The notes: generated by a model from the letters alone, not told the origin. Shown: positions 9,431-18,943, counted from the stretch's first letter. The stretch is DNA of 64,000 nt from Vibrio sp. 99-8-1 (GCF_013114595.1 NZ_VTXE01000008.1:82920-146919); one strand, 5' to 3'. A program made the numbers and translations.

Positions 9431-10069
9431 TTATGCCTCATTTACCACATTATTAAGTGTTTGAATCATTAGTTTTGTTGACGTTGCACCCGGATCAGCG
9501 TAGCCAATACTGCGCTCACCAAGATAGCTGGCACGCCCTTTCTTAGCCTGCATTGGAATGGTTTTTTCAACGGCAGATTCAGCCACTAACGCCATGTTAG
9601 CCAGCGCAACCTTAACATCTTCACCCGCTGCGGCTGATTGCTTAGCGGTTTCAATGACATCCCACCAAACATCACACATGGTTTTATCTCCAGCGACCGC
9701 TTTACCGCGACCAACAACACCGTCGACACCCGCTTGAAGAACGTCAACAAACTCTTCTAATGTTAACGCTTCCTTTCCAGCAGATTTTGTTGCGGCACGA
9801 ATAAACAGAGTGCCGTATAGCGGGCCAGACGCACCACCGACTTTTGAAAGTAGAGACATGCCTGTGATCTTAAATACGTTAGCAATATCTTTATCGGCAA
9901 CGGTTGGCAATTTTGCGGCAACTTCAGCAAAACCACGTTCCATATTCAAGCCATGATCGGCATCACCAATAGCGGCATCCAGTTCCGTTAGCATATCTCG
10001 GTTATCGATATAAACCTGACTGCAATCCGTTAACCAACGGATGATTTGACTTTTACTGATATCAGACAT
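9431..10069 (-). CDS. dhaL: DhaL, ADP-binding subunit of dihydroxyacetone kinase
   Basis: The 212-aa helical DAK2-type protein holds ADP as a cofactor that is rephosphorylated by DhaM and passes phosphate to dihydroxyacetone on DhaK. Metal/nucleotide-binding Asp residues are in AAIGDADHGLNM, and GGASGPLYG and GRASYLGERSIGYADPGA are family signatures. Upstream ATGs at 10117 and 10078 lie inside dhaK; the start at 10069, two bases after the dhaK stop and with GGGGA upstream, gives the usual length (E. coli 210 aa). It is translationally coupled to dhaK. Confidence 0.95.
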   Translation of the reverse strand: MSDISKSQIIRWLTDCSQVYIDNRDMLTELDAAIGDADHGLNMERGFAEVAAKLPTVADKDIANVFKITGMSLLSKVGGASGPLYGTLFIRAATKSAGKEALTLEEFVDVLQAGVDGVVGRGKAVAGDKTMCDVWWDVIETAKQSAAAGEDVKVALANMALVAESAVEKTIPMQAKKGRASYLGERSIGYADPGATSTKLMIQTLNNVVNEA

Positions 10070-10071
10070 AA

Positions 10072-11136
10072 TTAGCATCCCCAACGCAGTGATGGCGCAT
10101 CGACTGGTGCGTCCCATAACTCTAAAGTCTCTTGGTCTGCTTTAAGCAGAGTAATAGAGAAACCTTCCATATTTAACGACGTACAATAGTTACCAACCAA
10201 TGTACGGGCAACATTGAAACCGGCAGCTTCTAACTCTTTATGCACTTTACGATACGCACCAAACAGTTCTGATTCAGGTGTTCCACCCAGTCCGTTTACC
10301 AATACAATAAGATCATCGCCTTTTTCAAAACTTTCTGTTACTTGCTCAGTTTCAATCCAAGCACCTTCTTCTCTGTCCCAAGTTTTCAGTACGCGACTGT
10401 AACTATCAGAAGCTAAGATCTCTTCAAGCATTTGTGATGTTGTCGTATCAACATTTTTATATTCACGACGCTCGATACCCGGCTCGCCATGAATACCAAC
10501 ACCAAACTCAATTTCGTTATCAGCCAACTCGAATGATGGCTTACCGTTGGCAGGAACAACACAAGCCGACAATGCGACACCAAACGAACGCGCTCGATTA
10601 TTTAAACGCGTCGCAAGTGCTTCACAATAGGAGATATCTTTTCCAGCTTCAGCCGCGGCACCTACGATTTTTTCAATGAGAACCGTTGCTGCAACACCAC
10701 GACGACCTGCGGTATAAAGTGAATCTTTTACTGCAACGTCATCATCAATGACCACAGAGCCCACTTTAATGCCTTCCATATGCAACATTTCAACCGCCAT
10801 TTCAAAATTTAAAATGTCGCCAGTGTAGTTTTTAATAAAGTACAAAACGCCTTCTTCATTAGGAATAGCTTTACCACATTCCATCATCTGGTCAGGCGTT
10901 GGCGAAGTAAATACAGCACCAGGACAAGCGGCAGTCAGCATGCCCTTACCAACAAAACCGGCATGTAGAGGCTCATGACCGCTACCACCACCAGAAACTA
11001 AAGAGACTTTACCTTGGCTTTTATCGTGATAAATAAAATACGGGTCTGTCACTAGTTTCAACTCTGGGTTGGCTAATACCAGCCCTTCTACTTGTTCAGA
11101 AACAACGCTTTCTACTTCATTAATTAGTTTTTTCAT
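10072..11136 (-). CDS. dhaK: DhaK, dihydroxyacetone-binding kinase subunit
   Basis: The 354-aa subunit binds dihydroxyacetone covalently through a His, seen here in GVGIHGEPGIERR. Other family features are VSGGGSGHEPLHAGFVG near the N-terminus, and the conserved NGLGGTPESEL segment. An open frame extends to 11280, but that part is unlike the family; MKKLINEVESVV at 11136 is the normal N-terminus and gives the E. coli length (356 aa). First gene of dhaKLM; gldA is divergent, which joins glycerol oxidation to dihydroxyacetone phosphorylation. Confidence 0.95.
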   Translation of the reverse strand: MKKLINEVESVVSEQVEGLVLANPELKLVTDPYFIYHDKSQGKVSLVSGGGSGHEPLHAGFVGKGMLTAACPGAVFTSPTPDQMMECGKAIPNEEGVLYFIKNYTGDILNFEMAVEMLHMEGIKVGSVVIDDDVAVKDSLYTAGRRGVAATVLIEKIVGAAAEAGKDISYCEALATRLNNRARSFGVALSACVVPANGKPSFELADNEIEFGVGIHGEPGIERREYKNVDTTTSQMLEEILASDSYSRVLKTWDREEGAWIETEQVTESFEKGDDLIVLVNGLGGTPESELFGAYRKVHKELEAAGFNVARTLVGNYCTSLNMEGFSITLLKADQETLELWDAPVDAPSLRWGC

Positions 11137-11239
11137 CACATTCACTTCACTGTTTATAGATAAATTATTGGAGCTAAAATAACAGGCAACCCACCCTCTG
11201 TCGTTGCTGCATGTCACTTTTTGTAATATTTCCAACAGT

Positions 11240-11252
11240 GTAAACGTTTTAC
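11240..11252. promoter_or_regulatory. LacI-type palindrome between dhaK and gldA
   Basis: GTAAACGTTTTAC is a CG-centred palindrome with one off-centre base, resembling LacI/GalR-family operators, in the 251-bp divergent control region. No regulator gene is adjacent and the assignment is by shape only. Confidence 0.35.
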
Positions 11253-11387
11253 TGAGAGAAACATCAAAAATAACACTCACAAAACACCATTAATACACAA
11301 AATGAGTCATCGATCACTGTCGCGATGGAAAATAACTGGTTACATTAAATAAAGAACCCTACGCATCCAATTTCAAAGAGGTCTAAA

Positions 11388-12473
11388 ATGGACAAAATCA
11401 TTATCTCGCCTAGCAAATATGTTCAAGGCGCTAACGTACTTAAATCTATCGGCGAATATGTAAAACCACTGGGCACCAACGTACTCGCCATCGCAGATAG
11501 CTTTGTAACGGAATTAGTTGGTGCGACAGTATCTAAAAGCTGTAGTGACTCTGGCGTTGAGTTAAAAATGGCAGAATTTGTCGGAGAGTGTAGCCGTCCA
11601 GAAATTGAACGTTTAATGGACATCGCAAAAGCACAAGGTGCTGAAGCCATTGTTGGTATTGGTGGTGGTAAAACCTTAGATACAGCAAAAGCCATTGCCT
11701 TTTACAGCAAAATTCCAGTCATCGTGGTACCAACGATTGCTTCTACAGATGCACCGACAAGTGCGCTTTCTGTTATTTACACACCTGAAGGTGAGTTCGC
11801 AGAGTACCTAATTTATCCAAGCAACCCGAACATGGTTATCATGGATACGCAGATCATTGCAGGTGCACCTACTCGACTACTTGTTGCAGGTATGGGTGAT
11901 GCGCTATCTACTTATTTTGAAGCTCGTGCAAATGGCATTTCTGGCAAATCGACAATGGCTGGCGGCGCACCAACTCGTTCGGCTCAAGCACTAGCTAAGC
12001 TATGTTATGAAACATTAATTGCTGACGGCCTGAAAGCAAAAATCGCTTGCGACCAAAATCTATCAAATACAGCAGTAGAGAACATTATCGAAGCGAATAC
12101 TTACCTTTCTGGTATCGGTTTTGAAAGTTCAGGTCTAGCAGCGGCTCATGCTATCCACAACGGTTTAACTAAGCTTGAAGAGTGCCACCACTTATACCAT
12201 GGTGAAAAAGTAGCATTTGGTACACTCACACAGCTTGTTTTAGAAAATGCACCAATGGAAGAGATCAACGAAGTACTCGACTTCTGTCGTTCTGTTGGCC
12301 TGCCAACTAACCTGAAAATGATGGGTGTTACGGAAATCAATCGTGATAAATTACTGGAAGTAGCAGAAGCATCATGCGCTGAAGGCGAAACTATTCATAA
12401 CATGCCATTTGAAGTTACACCAGAGCTAGTGTTAGCCGCCATTCTTACTGCAAACGAACTAGGTTCAATGTAA
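11388..12473 (+). CDS. gldA: Glycerol dehydrogenase GldA
   Basis: This 361-aa iron/zinc-type alcohol dehydrogenase oxidises glycerol to dihydroxyacetone with NAD. Visible are the NAD-binding GIGGGKTLDTAKAIA segment, PTIASTDAPTSALSV, and metal ligands in GMGDALSTYFEA (Asp), AAHAIHNG (His) and HLYHGEKVAFG (His). Length agrees with E. coli GldA (367 aa). An AGAGGT ribosome site precedes the ATG. It is divergent from dhaKLM, whose products take up the dihydroxyacetone, and ends in a strong terminator. Confidence 0.95.
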   Translation: MDKIIISPSKYVQGANVLKSIGEYVKPLGTNVLAIADSFVTELVGATVSKSCSDSGVELKMAEFVGECSRPEIERLMDIAKAQGAEAIVGIGGGKTLDTAKAIAFYSKIPVIVVPTIASTDAPTSALSVIYTPEGEFAEYLIYPSNPNMVIMDTQIIAGAPTRLLVAGMGDALSTYFEARANGISGKSTMAGGAPTRSAQALAKLCYETLIADGLKAKIACDQNLSNTAVENIIEANTYLSGIGFESSGLAAAHAIHNGLTKLEECHHLYHGEKVAFGTLTQLVLENAPMEEINEVLDFCRSVGLPTNLKMMGVTEINRDKLLEVAEASCAEGETIHNMPFEVTPELVLAAILTANELGSM

Positions 12474-12503
12474 AAGGTAGTCATTTCATCTTTTCCTTTT
12501 TTT

Positions 12504-12529
12504 GCCGTCACATTTGTGGCGGCTTTTTT
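12504..12529 (+). terminator. Terminator of gldA
   Basis: GCCGTCACA pairs with TGTGGCGGC (one G-T type mismatch) over a short loop and is followed by six T. Confidence 0.85.
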
Positions 12530-12588
12530 ATACCCAAATAGCACCAAATTCCAACAGAAATATTGACCCAGAAAATTAATGACAACAA

Positions 12589-13227
12589 TTAAACAGGAAG
12601 ATAATCGATAAATAGGAACATACTAAATGCGATGAGAATACACCCTGCTCCCCTCTCAATAATATGTACACTCTGCTTTAACGTTTTCTGTACCATTGGC
12701 CAGCCAATGACTATCGCAATTAATAAATCCCAAAATAGAACAGCAAAAAACATCCACACACCACAAATAACCTGCTGCGCAAACGTAACGTCACTCCCTA
12801 AAATAACCGTCATCAAGCTCATATAAAACAAGGCATTCTTAGGGTTTAATATCGCCGAACTGATACCAAGCACCAGTTGTCTCATTACCGAAGGGGCTTC
12901 TGTGTTGTCAGCTTCAAGAGCAACACCATGGTTTTTACTTTTCAGTAGCCCTATCCCCAGCCACATAAGATAGCTAGCACCCAATACTTCTACCAGCGAA
13001 AAGAGCATAGTGTTATCCCGAATACTGGTCCATCCAACGATAGCAACCGCAATATAAACAGCATTTCCCAGTGCAACACCAAGACAAATATATTGACTTC
13101 CGCGCAATTTATGACGAAGAGCGTGCGCCACAATCAGAAAAAAATCCTGTCCCGGACTCAAAAGAGCAGCGAAATGGGCAATAGCTAAAGCGGGAAATGC
13201 AGCGGGAAGAAAAGTTGAGAAGAACAT
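12589..13227 (-). CDS. LysE/RhtB-family exporter
   Basis: A 212-aa inner-membrane protein with about six hydrophobic segments. The family signature near the N-terminus, SPGQDFFLIVAHAL, and the NPKNALFYMSLM segment are typical of LysE/RhtB amino-acid or metabolite exporters. The exported compound is not predictable. It is directly downstream of an AraC regulator on the same strand (48-bp gap), so that regulator probably controls it. Confidence 0.88.
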   Translation of the reverse strand: MFFSTFLPAAFPALAIAHFAALLSPGQDFFLIVAHALRHKLRGSQYICLGVALGNAVYIAVAIVGWTSIRDNTMLFSLVEVLGASYLMWLGIGLLKSKNHGVALEADNTEAPSVMRQLVLGISSAILNPKNALFYMSLMTVILGSDVTFAQQVICGVWMFFAVLFWDLLIAIVIGWPMVQKTLKQSVHIIERGAGCILIAFSMFLFIDYLPV

Positions 13228-13275
13228 AAGACAGCACCTATAGTAAAAATGATGTCAAACTATAGGGTTTTCAGC

Positions 13276-14130
13276 CTAGCAATTATTGTCGAAAATTGAC
13301 GCTCCCTGTTGATACTGTCTAGGCGTTGAAGCTGTATAGCTCACAAATACTCGATGTAGCTGACTCTGATCCGAAAAACCAACTTCAGCAGCAACATCGA
13401 CAATATTCATTCCACATTTTAACAACACCTTTGCTTTTTCAACACGATGATTGTTTAAGAACGATTTTGGTGTTATCCCAAACCGACGTTTAAAAGCCCG
13501 GATTAACGATTCTGTAGGTCTACCTAGTTGTTGAGAAATAGCATCAAGAGATAGGGAGTAACTAATATCCTCTAGCAATCGTTCTCTCACATTTACCGCC
13601 AACAGGTCATCACTTTTTAGCGGATAACTCGGTGAACAATAATGGCTCAATAAATAAAACAGATGATTATCGATCTCAAGAGCAGACTGTTTAGACTCAT
13701 TCTCTAGCAGTGAGCAAACCGAATCTGTTAAGTCTGAAGTAACGTCACTGCAGGACAAATGTTTATGATCACAGGTAAGTTGAGTCACTTTATAGCCATA
13801 CAATGCAGAGAGCACATTGCAACACCACTCATTCTCAACATAAAGCATATAGTAGCTACGGGGAGTCTCTGCTATAGGATTACAAGCATGAACCATATTC
13901 GGTTCAATAATAACGGCATCACCTGCTTGTAAAACAGTTTGACCTGTCGGCAAAGATAAGCAAGTCGACCCCGACAATAAGATACCAATAGATAACTCTG
14001 AGTGGCTGTGAGCCTTATAACTCTGTAGGCTTGAGCTTGTCGTGCGAATAGTCAAATGCGGGTTAGTTTTACTACTGAAAAATCGTTGATTAATGTTACG
14101 AACAGTACCAGTCATTCTATCAAATTCCAT
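13276..14130 (-). CDS. AraC-family transcriptional regulator
   Basis: The 284-aa protein has an N-terminal cupin-like AraC sensor domain (HSHSELSIGILLSGS with paired His, AGDAVIIEPNMVHACNP) and a C-terminal double HTH (about 185-275) ending FSDQSQLHRVF...TPRQYQQG. AraC regulators of this architecture commonly sit next to LysE exporters. It precedes such an exporter here and follows a nucleotidyltransferase by 20 bp, so the three may be one transcription unit. The effector is unknown. Confidence 0.88.
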   Translation of the reverse strand: MEFDRMTGTVRNINQRFFSSKTNPHLTIRTTSSSLQSYKAHSHSELSIGILLSGSTCLSLPTGQTVLQAGDAVIIEPNMVHACNPIAETPRSYYMLYVENEWCCNVLSALYGYKVTQLTCDHKHLSCSDVTSDLTDSVCSLLENESKQSALEIDNHLFYLLSHYCSPSYPLKSDDLLAVNVRERLLEDISYSLSLDAISQQLGRPTESLIRAFKRRFGITPKSFLNNHRVEKAKVLLKCGMNIVDVAAEVGFSDQSQLHRVFVSYTASTPRQYQQGASIFDNNC

Positions 14131-14150
14131 TTTGACAACTCATCCATGTT

Positions 14151-14861
14151 TTATCTTACATAGGTTTTGAGTCTAACCAAAACCCAATCTACTAGCTGTT
14201 GCTGTTCAATAGCGATCAGTTTTTCACTCGACTTTATGTAATCTAACGCATCTCGTTTACTTACCAGCTCACCCTTTTCTAAATAGTACAAAATACGGCA
14301 AGCACAGTGATAACACGCTTCGCCGGGGAAGTAGCTAACAAACCAATTTAAGCATTCCTGCATAACATCCAATAGCAAATTCTGATCAATGTTTGGAAAA
14401 ACAGCAGAGAAAGGTTGCCCAACTAAATTGATGCCATACTTCTCGGCCATCGCAATATCCAACACAAACCAATGGCGAGGATCACTGGTGTAATCAAATG
14501 AAACATAATCAGCTATGGTTTTACCCGTATTGAGATTAATTGAATATTGCAGCAGCTCGGGAGAAGAAAGCCCATACTTTGTATAGGTTACAAACTCTAA
14601 CTTTGTTGCAGGGCATGGGAAGTTATCATGGCGTAATACTTGCGACACATCGATCTTATTCTGTTCCGTTAACTCTTGAGCAACAACCATTTGAATATCA
14701 AGATCACTCTCGCCTTTTACATAGCAAGACTGGCTAGCTGAACCTAGCAGATACACACCGACAAGATTATCTCCCACAAGCGACTGAAGCTTATGACAAA
14801 GCTCGTTGATGTAACGTTCTTCATCATAAGGTAGGTTTAAATTTCGGATACTGGTTAACAC
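14151..14861 (-). CDS. Nucleotidyltransferase-fold protein, ANT(3'')-like
   Basis: The 236-aa protein carries the polymerase-beta-type nucleotidyltransferase motif GSASQSCYVKGESDLDIQMVV (GS followed by DxD), in the N-terminal half, and a helical C-terminal domain like the DUF4111 domain of aminoglycoside (3'') adenylyltransferases, including ACRILYYLEKGELVSKRDA and a later YI stretch. That architecture suggests AMP transfer to a small molecule. Whether it modifies streptomycin/spectinomycin or a native substrate cannot be told; chromosomal homologues are often not resistance genes. Confidence 0.7.
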   Translation of the reverse strand: MLTSIRNLNLPYDEERYINELCHKLQSLVGDNLVGVYLLGSASQSCYVKGESDLDIQMVVAQELTEQNKIDVSQVLRHDNFPCPATKLEFVTYTKYGLSSPELLQYSINLNTGKTIADYVSFDYTSDPRHWFVLDIAMAEKYGINLVGQPFSAVFPNIDQNLLLDVMQECLNWFVSYFPGEACYHCACRILYYLEKGELVSKRDALDYIKSSEKLIAIEQQQLVDWVLVRLKTYVR

Positions 14862-14984
14862 TATGACACTTCACCAAAAACTGTTTTGTTTTAAGATAAA
14901 ACAGTAACATGCAAAGGCTTTATCAACCAATTAAATAGCTTTCCAGCGCAGATGTGGCAAGTGCTAAAGCTTCAACCGTTGAAC

Positions 14985-15929
14985 TTATTCCCCACTGCGT
15001 CGAGCTAACCAATTTATGATAATTTCATTTACTTGTTGCGGCTTTTCTTGCTGTATCCAATGCCCACAATCTAAATTAACGACGTCCACATTAGGTACGA
15101 ACTGCTGTAAGTTTTCAAACTGAGGAATGACATCTTGATCACCGTAGATCATAAGAGAAGGGTGCCGAATAACAGGATCCACATCCGCTAATAAATGCCA
15201 GTTTCTATCGAGATTTCGATACCAATTGATACTCGCTGTGAACCCTGTTGATTCAAACGCAGCCACAAAAACAGCCAACTCTTCGTCACTCATAAGAGGT
15301 TCACCTATCGGCTTTTCCGCTCTCGCAAGATTGATCATCTCCATGCCGAGTTCCGGCGCACTAACAGGCTTATTTTTCCTATACAAATTACGAAGAAACT
15401 GACAAGCGTGTTGTTCTAGTACCGCATCAGCTACGCCAAACTGTCGATTGAAATGAACAAAATAGTAGTCATCACCAAGGAACTGCTGCATCAGTTCTAT
15501 CCAAGGTGTCTCCCCACGCTCTTGGTAGGGCAAGCTTAAATTGATCACCTTATTAACACGGTTAGGATGCAACAAAGCCAATCCCCAAACCACCATCGCG
15601 CCCCAATCATGGCCAACAAAAATGGCATCTTTGTATCCATAGTGATCAAGAAGAGCAACAAGGTCTCCTGACAAATGCTTAATATCGTAATCCGTTACTT
15701 CTGACGGACAAGATGAGTGACCATAACCTCGCTGGTTTGGAACGATAACATGGTAGCCCGCTTCGACGAGAGCTGGGATTTGATAACGCCATGAAAAAGC
15801 GTGCTCTGGCCAGCCATGGCAAAGCACTATCGGTTTACCGATATTCGACAGACCGGCTTCAAACACTTCAAGTGTCACACCATTAACTGAAATTAGGCTA
15901 GGTTTTGAAAAATCCGCTAGATCAAACAT
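14985..15929 (-). CDS. Alpha/beta hydrolase, epoxide-hydrolase-like
   Basis: The 314-aa protein has the fold's motifs in order: oxyanion HGWPEH, the nucleophile elbow GHDWGAMV (Asp nucleophile, as in epoxide hydrolases and haloalkane dehalogenases rather than Ser), the acid GDQDVI, and the catalytic His in DCGHWIQQEKP. Asp in the elbow favours epoxide hydrolysis via an ester intermediate. ATG 15929 has an AGGAG site at 7 nt; an upstream ATG at 15956 has none. It is divergent from a WYL regulator, which probably controls it. Confidence 0.85.
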   Translation of the reverse strand: MFDLADFSKPSLISVNGVTLEVFEAGLSNIGKPIVLCHGWPEHAFSWRYQIPALVEAGYHVIVPNQRGYGHSSCPSEVTDYDIKHLSGDLVALLDHYGYKDAIFVGHDWGAMVVWGLALLHPNRVNKVINLSLPYQERGETPWIELMQQFLGDDYYFVHFNRQFGVADAVLEQHACQFLRNLYRKNKPVSAPELGMEMINLARAEKPIGEPLMSDEELAVFVAAFESTGFTASINWYRNLDRNWHLLADVDPVIRHPSLMIYGDQDVIPQFENLQQFVPNVDVVNLDCGHWIQQEKPQQVNEIIINWLARRSGE

Positions 15930-16031
15930 TATATTTCTCCTGTATATGTTTAGCATTTACTGACATCAACGGATTATTTATATATCGTAATAGTGACAAA
16001 TATTGGCACCATTGAGGGATAATCTGACAAG

Positions 16032-16751
16032 ATGAATATTCGCTTACGACAAGACGCCATAGTGCGACACCTTCGCCGCAATGGTACTTCCACCATCGCC
16101 AACCTCGCGCAAGAGATAGGCGCATCCAGACGAACGATATTACGTGACATTAATTCACTTCGTGATGAGGGTTATGTGATTCATTCCGAACCAGGCAGAG
16201 GAGGAGGTTTGCAGCTCGATCCACGCTCTGTTCAAACTACAGTTAAACTCTCAGTAGCAGAGGTTTTTGCCCTGCTCATCAGCGTGTCATCCATGTATAC
16301 CATAGGCAATATTCCATTTTCCGGACTTGCAGATACTGCACTGAGTAAAATAGAAAAAGCTTTGCCATCAGACAAACTTCACGACCTACGCCGCCTGTTA
16401 AGTTGCTTATATGTGGGAAAGCTAGCAGAACAAGTGAACATAACGGATATGGCAGAGATGGACAGCGCACTACTGCCTTCTTTCGAAGCCGCATTTCTAC
16501 AACAACAGTATTTGCAATTTCAATACTGTGACGCTAATGGAACGATGACCAGCCGAGTTGTTGAGCCACAAGCGATGCTCATTTTGCCACCCTTATGGTA
16601 TTTGGTTGCTTGGGATCCAACACGTGAAGACTTTCGCCATTTTAGAATGGATCGAATTAGCCAACCTGAACTGATTAAAGGGAAAACGTTTTTGCGACGA
16701 CATGTACCGTTTGAAGACCATGTCTCGCCCGTTCGCAATCTAGCCCGCTGA
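16032..16751 (+). CDS. HTH/WYL-domain transcriptional regulator (YafY type)
   Basis: The 239-aa protein has an N-terminal winged HTH (about 1-60, ASRRTILRDINSLRDEGYVI) and a C-terminal WYL domain (about 140-215; here the signature reads WYLVAWDP followed by RHFRMDRI). WYL domains bind small ligands or nucleic acids and modulate the HTH. It is divergent from the epoxide-hydrolase-like gene with a 102-bp control region; local regulation of that gene is the simplest inference. Confidence 0.87.
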   Translation: MNIRLRQDAIVRHLRRNGTSTIANLAQEIGASRRTILRDINSLRDEGYVIHSEPGRGGGLQLDPRSVQTTVKLSVAEVFALLISVSSMYTIGNIPFSGLADTALSKIEKALPSDKLHDLRRLLSCLYVGKLAEQVNITDMAEMDSALLPSFEAAFLQQQYLQFQYCDANGTMTSRVVEPQAMLILPPLWYLVAWDPTREDFRHFRMDRISQPELIKGKTFLRRHVPFEDHVSPVRNLAR

Positions 16752-16997
16752 TTTTCATTGATTAGACCAATAAAGCTAAACCAAACAAATTCGCTCTGAA
16801 TCAACATCTATTTGACACTACAACTCAATAAATCATATGAGAGCGACGCTTTCCTTTATGACAGAAGTTTTTTTATGATTTCAGTAAATTGTGGGGAGTT
16901 ATCAACGTTAAGAACTTTAGGTATGAAAGGCTATCGAACTTGACAGTATCGCACTGATCAGTATCATAGTTTTTAGTTCGATAATGACAGGTATACG

Positions 16998-18332
16998 ATG
17001 AAAAAGTTTTACAACAGAGAATCACAACTAACTAGTCTAAGAAAACCAAATTCAGCCACAACTGGCGTTTTTGACGTTGTTGTAGGAAGGCGTAGGGTAG
17101 GCAAAACACGCCTAATACAAGAAGCATTCAGCAGTAGTGAACATGTTTACCTATACCTGTTCGTCAGCAGAAAATCTGAAAAAGCACTTGTCGATGAATT
17201 CTTATCAATCATCAAGTCCGAATTAAATGCAAAATTCTTTAGCCCCAAATCACTAAAAGACATTATCGAATTCTTGCTGGATTACTCGACAAGCAACTCT
17301 ATCACAGTTGTTATCGATGAATTCCAAGACATCGAAAAAGTAAATCCAAGCTTTTACTCGGATCTTCAAAACCTTTGGGATAGCTACAAGAACAAATCAA
17401 TGATGCACCTTGTCGTTTGCGGCTCACTATACAATTTAATGACGAAAATATTTAAAGACAAAGACGAACCGCTTTTTAACCGCCACGATCATTACTACCA
17501 CATCAAGCCGCTAACCCCGTCATATATCAAAAATATCATGCTTGATAATGGTGCCTACACCCCTGAAGATTATTTACTATGGTGGTGTTTAAGTGGGGGT
17601 ATACCAAAATACATGGAATGGATTATCGATGCCAAAGAAGACGTTATAAACACATTAATAAAAGATGGTTCACCCTTAATTAAAGAAGGCTACCACCGTT
17701 TAGTCGAAGACTTTGGCGATGAACACCGCACCTACTTCGACATACTGGGAGCAATCGCATCAGGGTATAATTCAAAGCCCAAAATCATTGACTACCTTGG
17801 ATACCAGATAAATGAAGCTTTCCCCAAACTAACGGAGAGCTTTGAGATCATAAACAAGGTCATCTCAATGGATGCTGGCGCAAACACTAAAACCATTCGT
17901 TATGAAATAAAAGATCCATTCCTAAGGTTCTGGTTCCGATTCATTTACAAAAACCGTAGCGCTACTGAGATTGGCAACTTCAAATACATCAAAGACATTA
18001 TAGCCAGAGATTACACAACCTATTCAGGTATAGAGCTTGAAAATTTACTACGCGAGATTCTTATTGAGTCAATGCTATTTAATCGAATTGGCTGCTTCTG
18101 GGATAGAAAAGGCACCAACGAAATCGATATTGTTGCAATCAACGATACAAACAAAAAGGCAGTGTTCATCGAATCAAAGCGGCAACAGAAAAGCTATGAT
18201 GAGCAAGCGCTGTTGACTAAAGTCGCATTCGCGATTGGCAAACTAAAGCTTAAAGGCTATTCAATCGAACACAAAGGCGTATCACTTGATACCTTGGACG
18301 AATTCATCAAAGAGTATCCTCCCGCCCTTTAA
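16998..18332 (+). CDS. Archaeal-type AAA ATPase with C-terminal PD-(D/E)XK-like DUF234 domain
   Basis: The 444-aa protein has Walker A GRRRVGKT (30-37), Walker B ITVVIDEF (102-109), a sensor-like LVVCGSLYNLM, a winged-helix middle part, and a C-terminal DUF234 region. In the C-terminus EIDIV (375-379) and ESK (392-394) reproduce the D...ExK core of PD-(D/E)XK nucleases. This family is frequent in archaea and patchy in bacteria; its role is not established. The gene is AT-rich, isolated between unrelated genes, and flanked by repeated AGTATCGCAC motifs, suggesting acquisition. Confidence 0.85.
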   Translation: MKKFYNRESQLTSLRKPNSATTGVFDVVVGRRRVGKTRLIQEAFSSSEHVYLYLFVSRKSEKALVDEFLSIIKSELNAKFFSPKSLKDIIEFLLDYSTSNSITVVIDEFQDIEKVNPSFYSDLQNLWDSYKNKSMMHLVVCGSLYNLMTKIFKDKDEPLFNRHDHYYHIKPLTPSYIKNIMLDNGAYTPEDYLLWWCLSGGIPKYMEWIIDAKEDVINTLIKDGSPLIKEGYHRLVEDFGDEHRTYFDILGAIASGYNSKPKIIDYLGYQINEAFPKLTESFEIINKVISMDAGANTKTIRYEIKDPFLRFWFRFIYKNRSATEIGNFKYIKDIIARDYTTYSGIELENLLREILIESMLFNRIGCFWDRKGTNEIDIVAINDTNKKAVFIESKRQQKSYDEQALLTKVAFAIGKLKLKGYSIEHKGVSLDTLDEFIKEYPPAL

Positions 18333-18343
18333 CCTCCCACTGA

Positions 18344-18382
18344 GTATCGCACCAAACACTATAATACTATTCGGTGCGATAC
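18344..18382. repeat. Inverted repeat after the ATPase gene
   Basis: GTATCGCACC (18344-18353) and its exact complement GGTGCGATAC (18373-18382) flank a 19-nt AT-rich centre. The AGTATCGCAC part recurs as a direct copy at 16945-16954, 43 bp before the ATPase start. There is no T tract. It may be a terminator, an operator, or an end of a mobile piece. Confidence 0.55.
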
Positions 18383-18611
18383 CGTTAACCTATATGCCGA
18401 ACCTTTTGTCACACCTCTGTCCTGCCAGAGCATCCTTTTAAAAAGATAAAGCTTCTTAAATTCCTTCTGACCAGATTTTTGTTCTATATAAAAGCCCAGC
18501 ATCTGTTCATACAAACAGCGGAACAGGGTTTGTTATAGGACTACACTAGCTATTCAGCACCACGAAAGCGCAATGGCTTGCCCTTGAAGCGGTTTATCAA
18601 TCAGTACCGCA
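18383..18611. other. Spacer with LexA-box-like site and an open-frame remnant
   Basis: CTGT-N8-ACAG, the LexA core, occurs at 18503-18518 with no obvious SOS gene beside it. On the minus strand a frame without start codon runs from about 18525 to about 18360 (beginning LFRCLYEQMLGFYIEQKSG), preceded by a stop; it may be the decayed end of a gene, family unknown. Confidence 0.3.
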
Positions 18612-18836
18612 CTATTTTTCTTTCTGTTCCGCATAATCAGCCACTTTCTCAGCCACATCATCTAGTGTCAGGCCGTGATTGTCATTGAGTGCAAGATCAC
18701 TATGCGCGTTTACGCCCATTTCATCTTCAGCAATATGTAACCATGACTGATGCCAGTAGTAACTTGCCCCTTTTGCTGAGCTCCAACTATGGACACCGTT
18801 TGATTCACCTTGGTAATGTATTGTGTTATTTTTCAT
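18612..18836 (-). CDS. Hypothetical protein, 74 aa
   Basis: A small acidic soluble protein with no signal peptide or membrane segment; it has several Trp and His residues in its first half (VHSWSSAKGASYYWHQSWLH) and a short amphipathic C-terminal helix. An AGGAA ribosome site 8 nt before the ATG supports that it is expressed. I do not recognise the family. It precedes the LexA-like spacer and follows another orphan protein on the same strand. Confidence 0.6.
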   Translation of the reverse strand: MKNNTIHYQGESNGVHSWSSAKGASYYWHQSWLHIAEDEMGVNAHSDLALNDNHGLTLDDVAEKVADYAEQKEK

Positions 18837-18943
18837 TATGTTAATTCCTGTAAAACAAGCTAACTAAAGTAAATAAGTGCATCACCACTTCTCCAGTTAA
18901 CGAATTTAGTTAATTTATCTTGATTGACGCCTGCCTAATAAGG

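Noticed and set aside
11137..11280. N-terminal extension of dhaK
   Set aside because: It does not resemble the family; the normal start MKKLINEVESVV lies at 11136.
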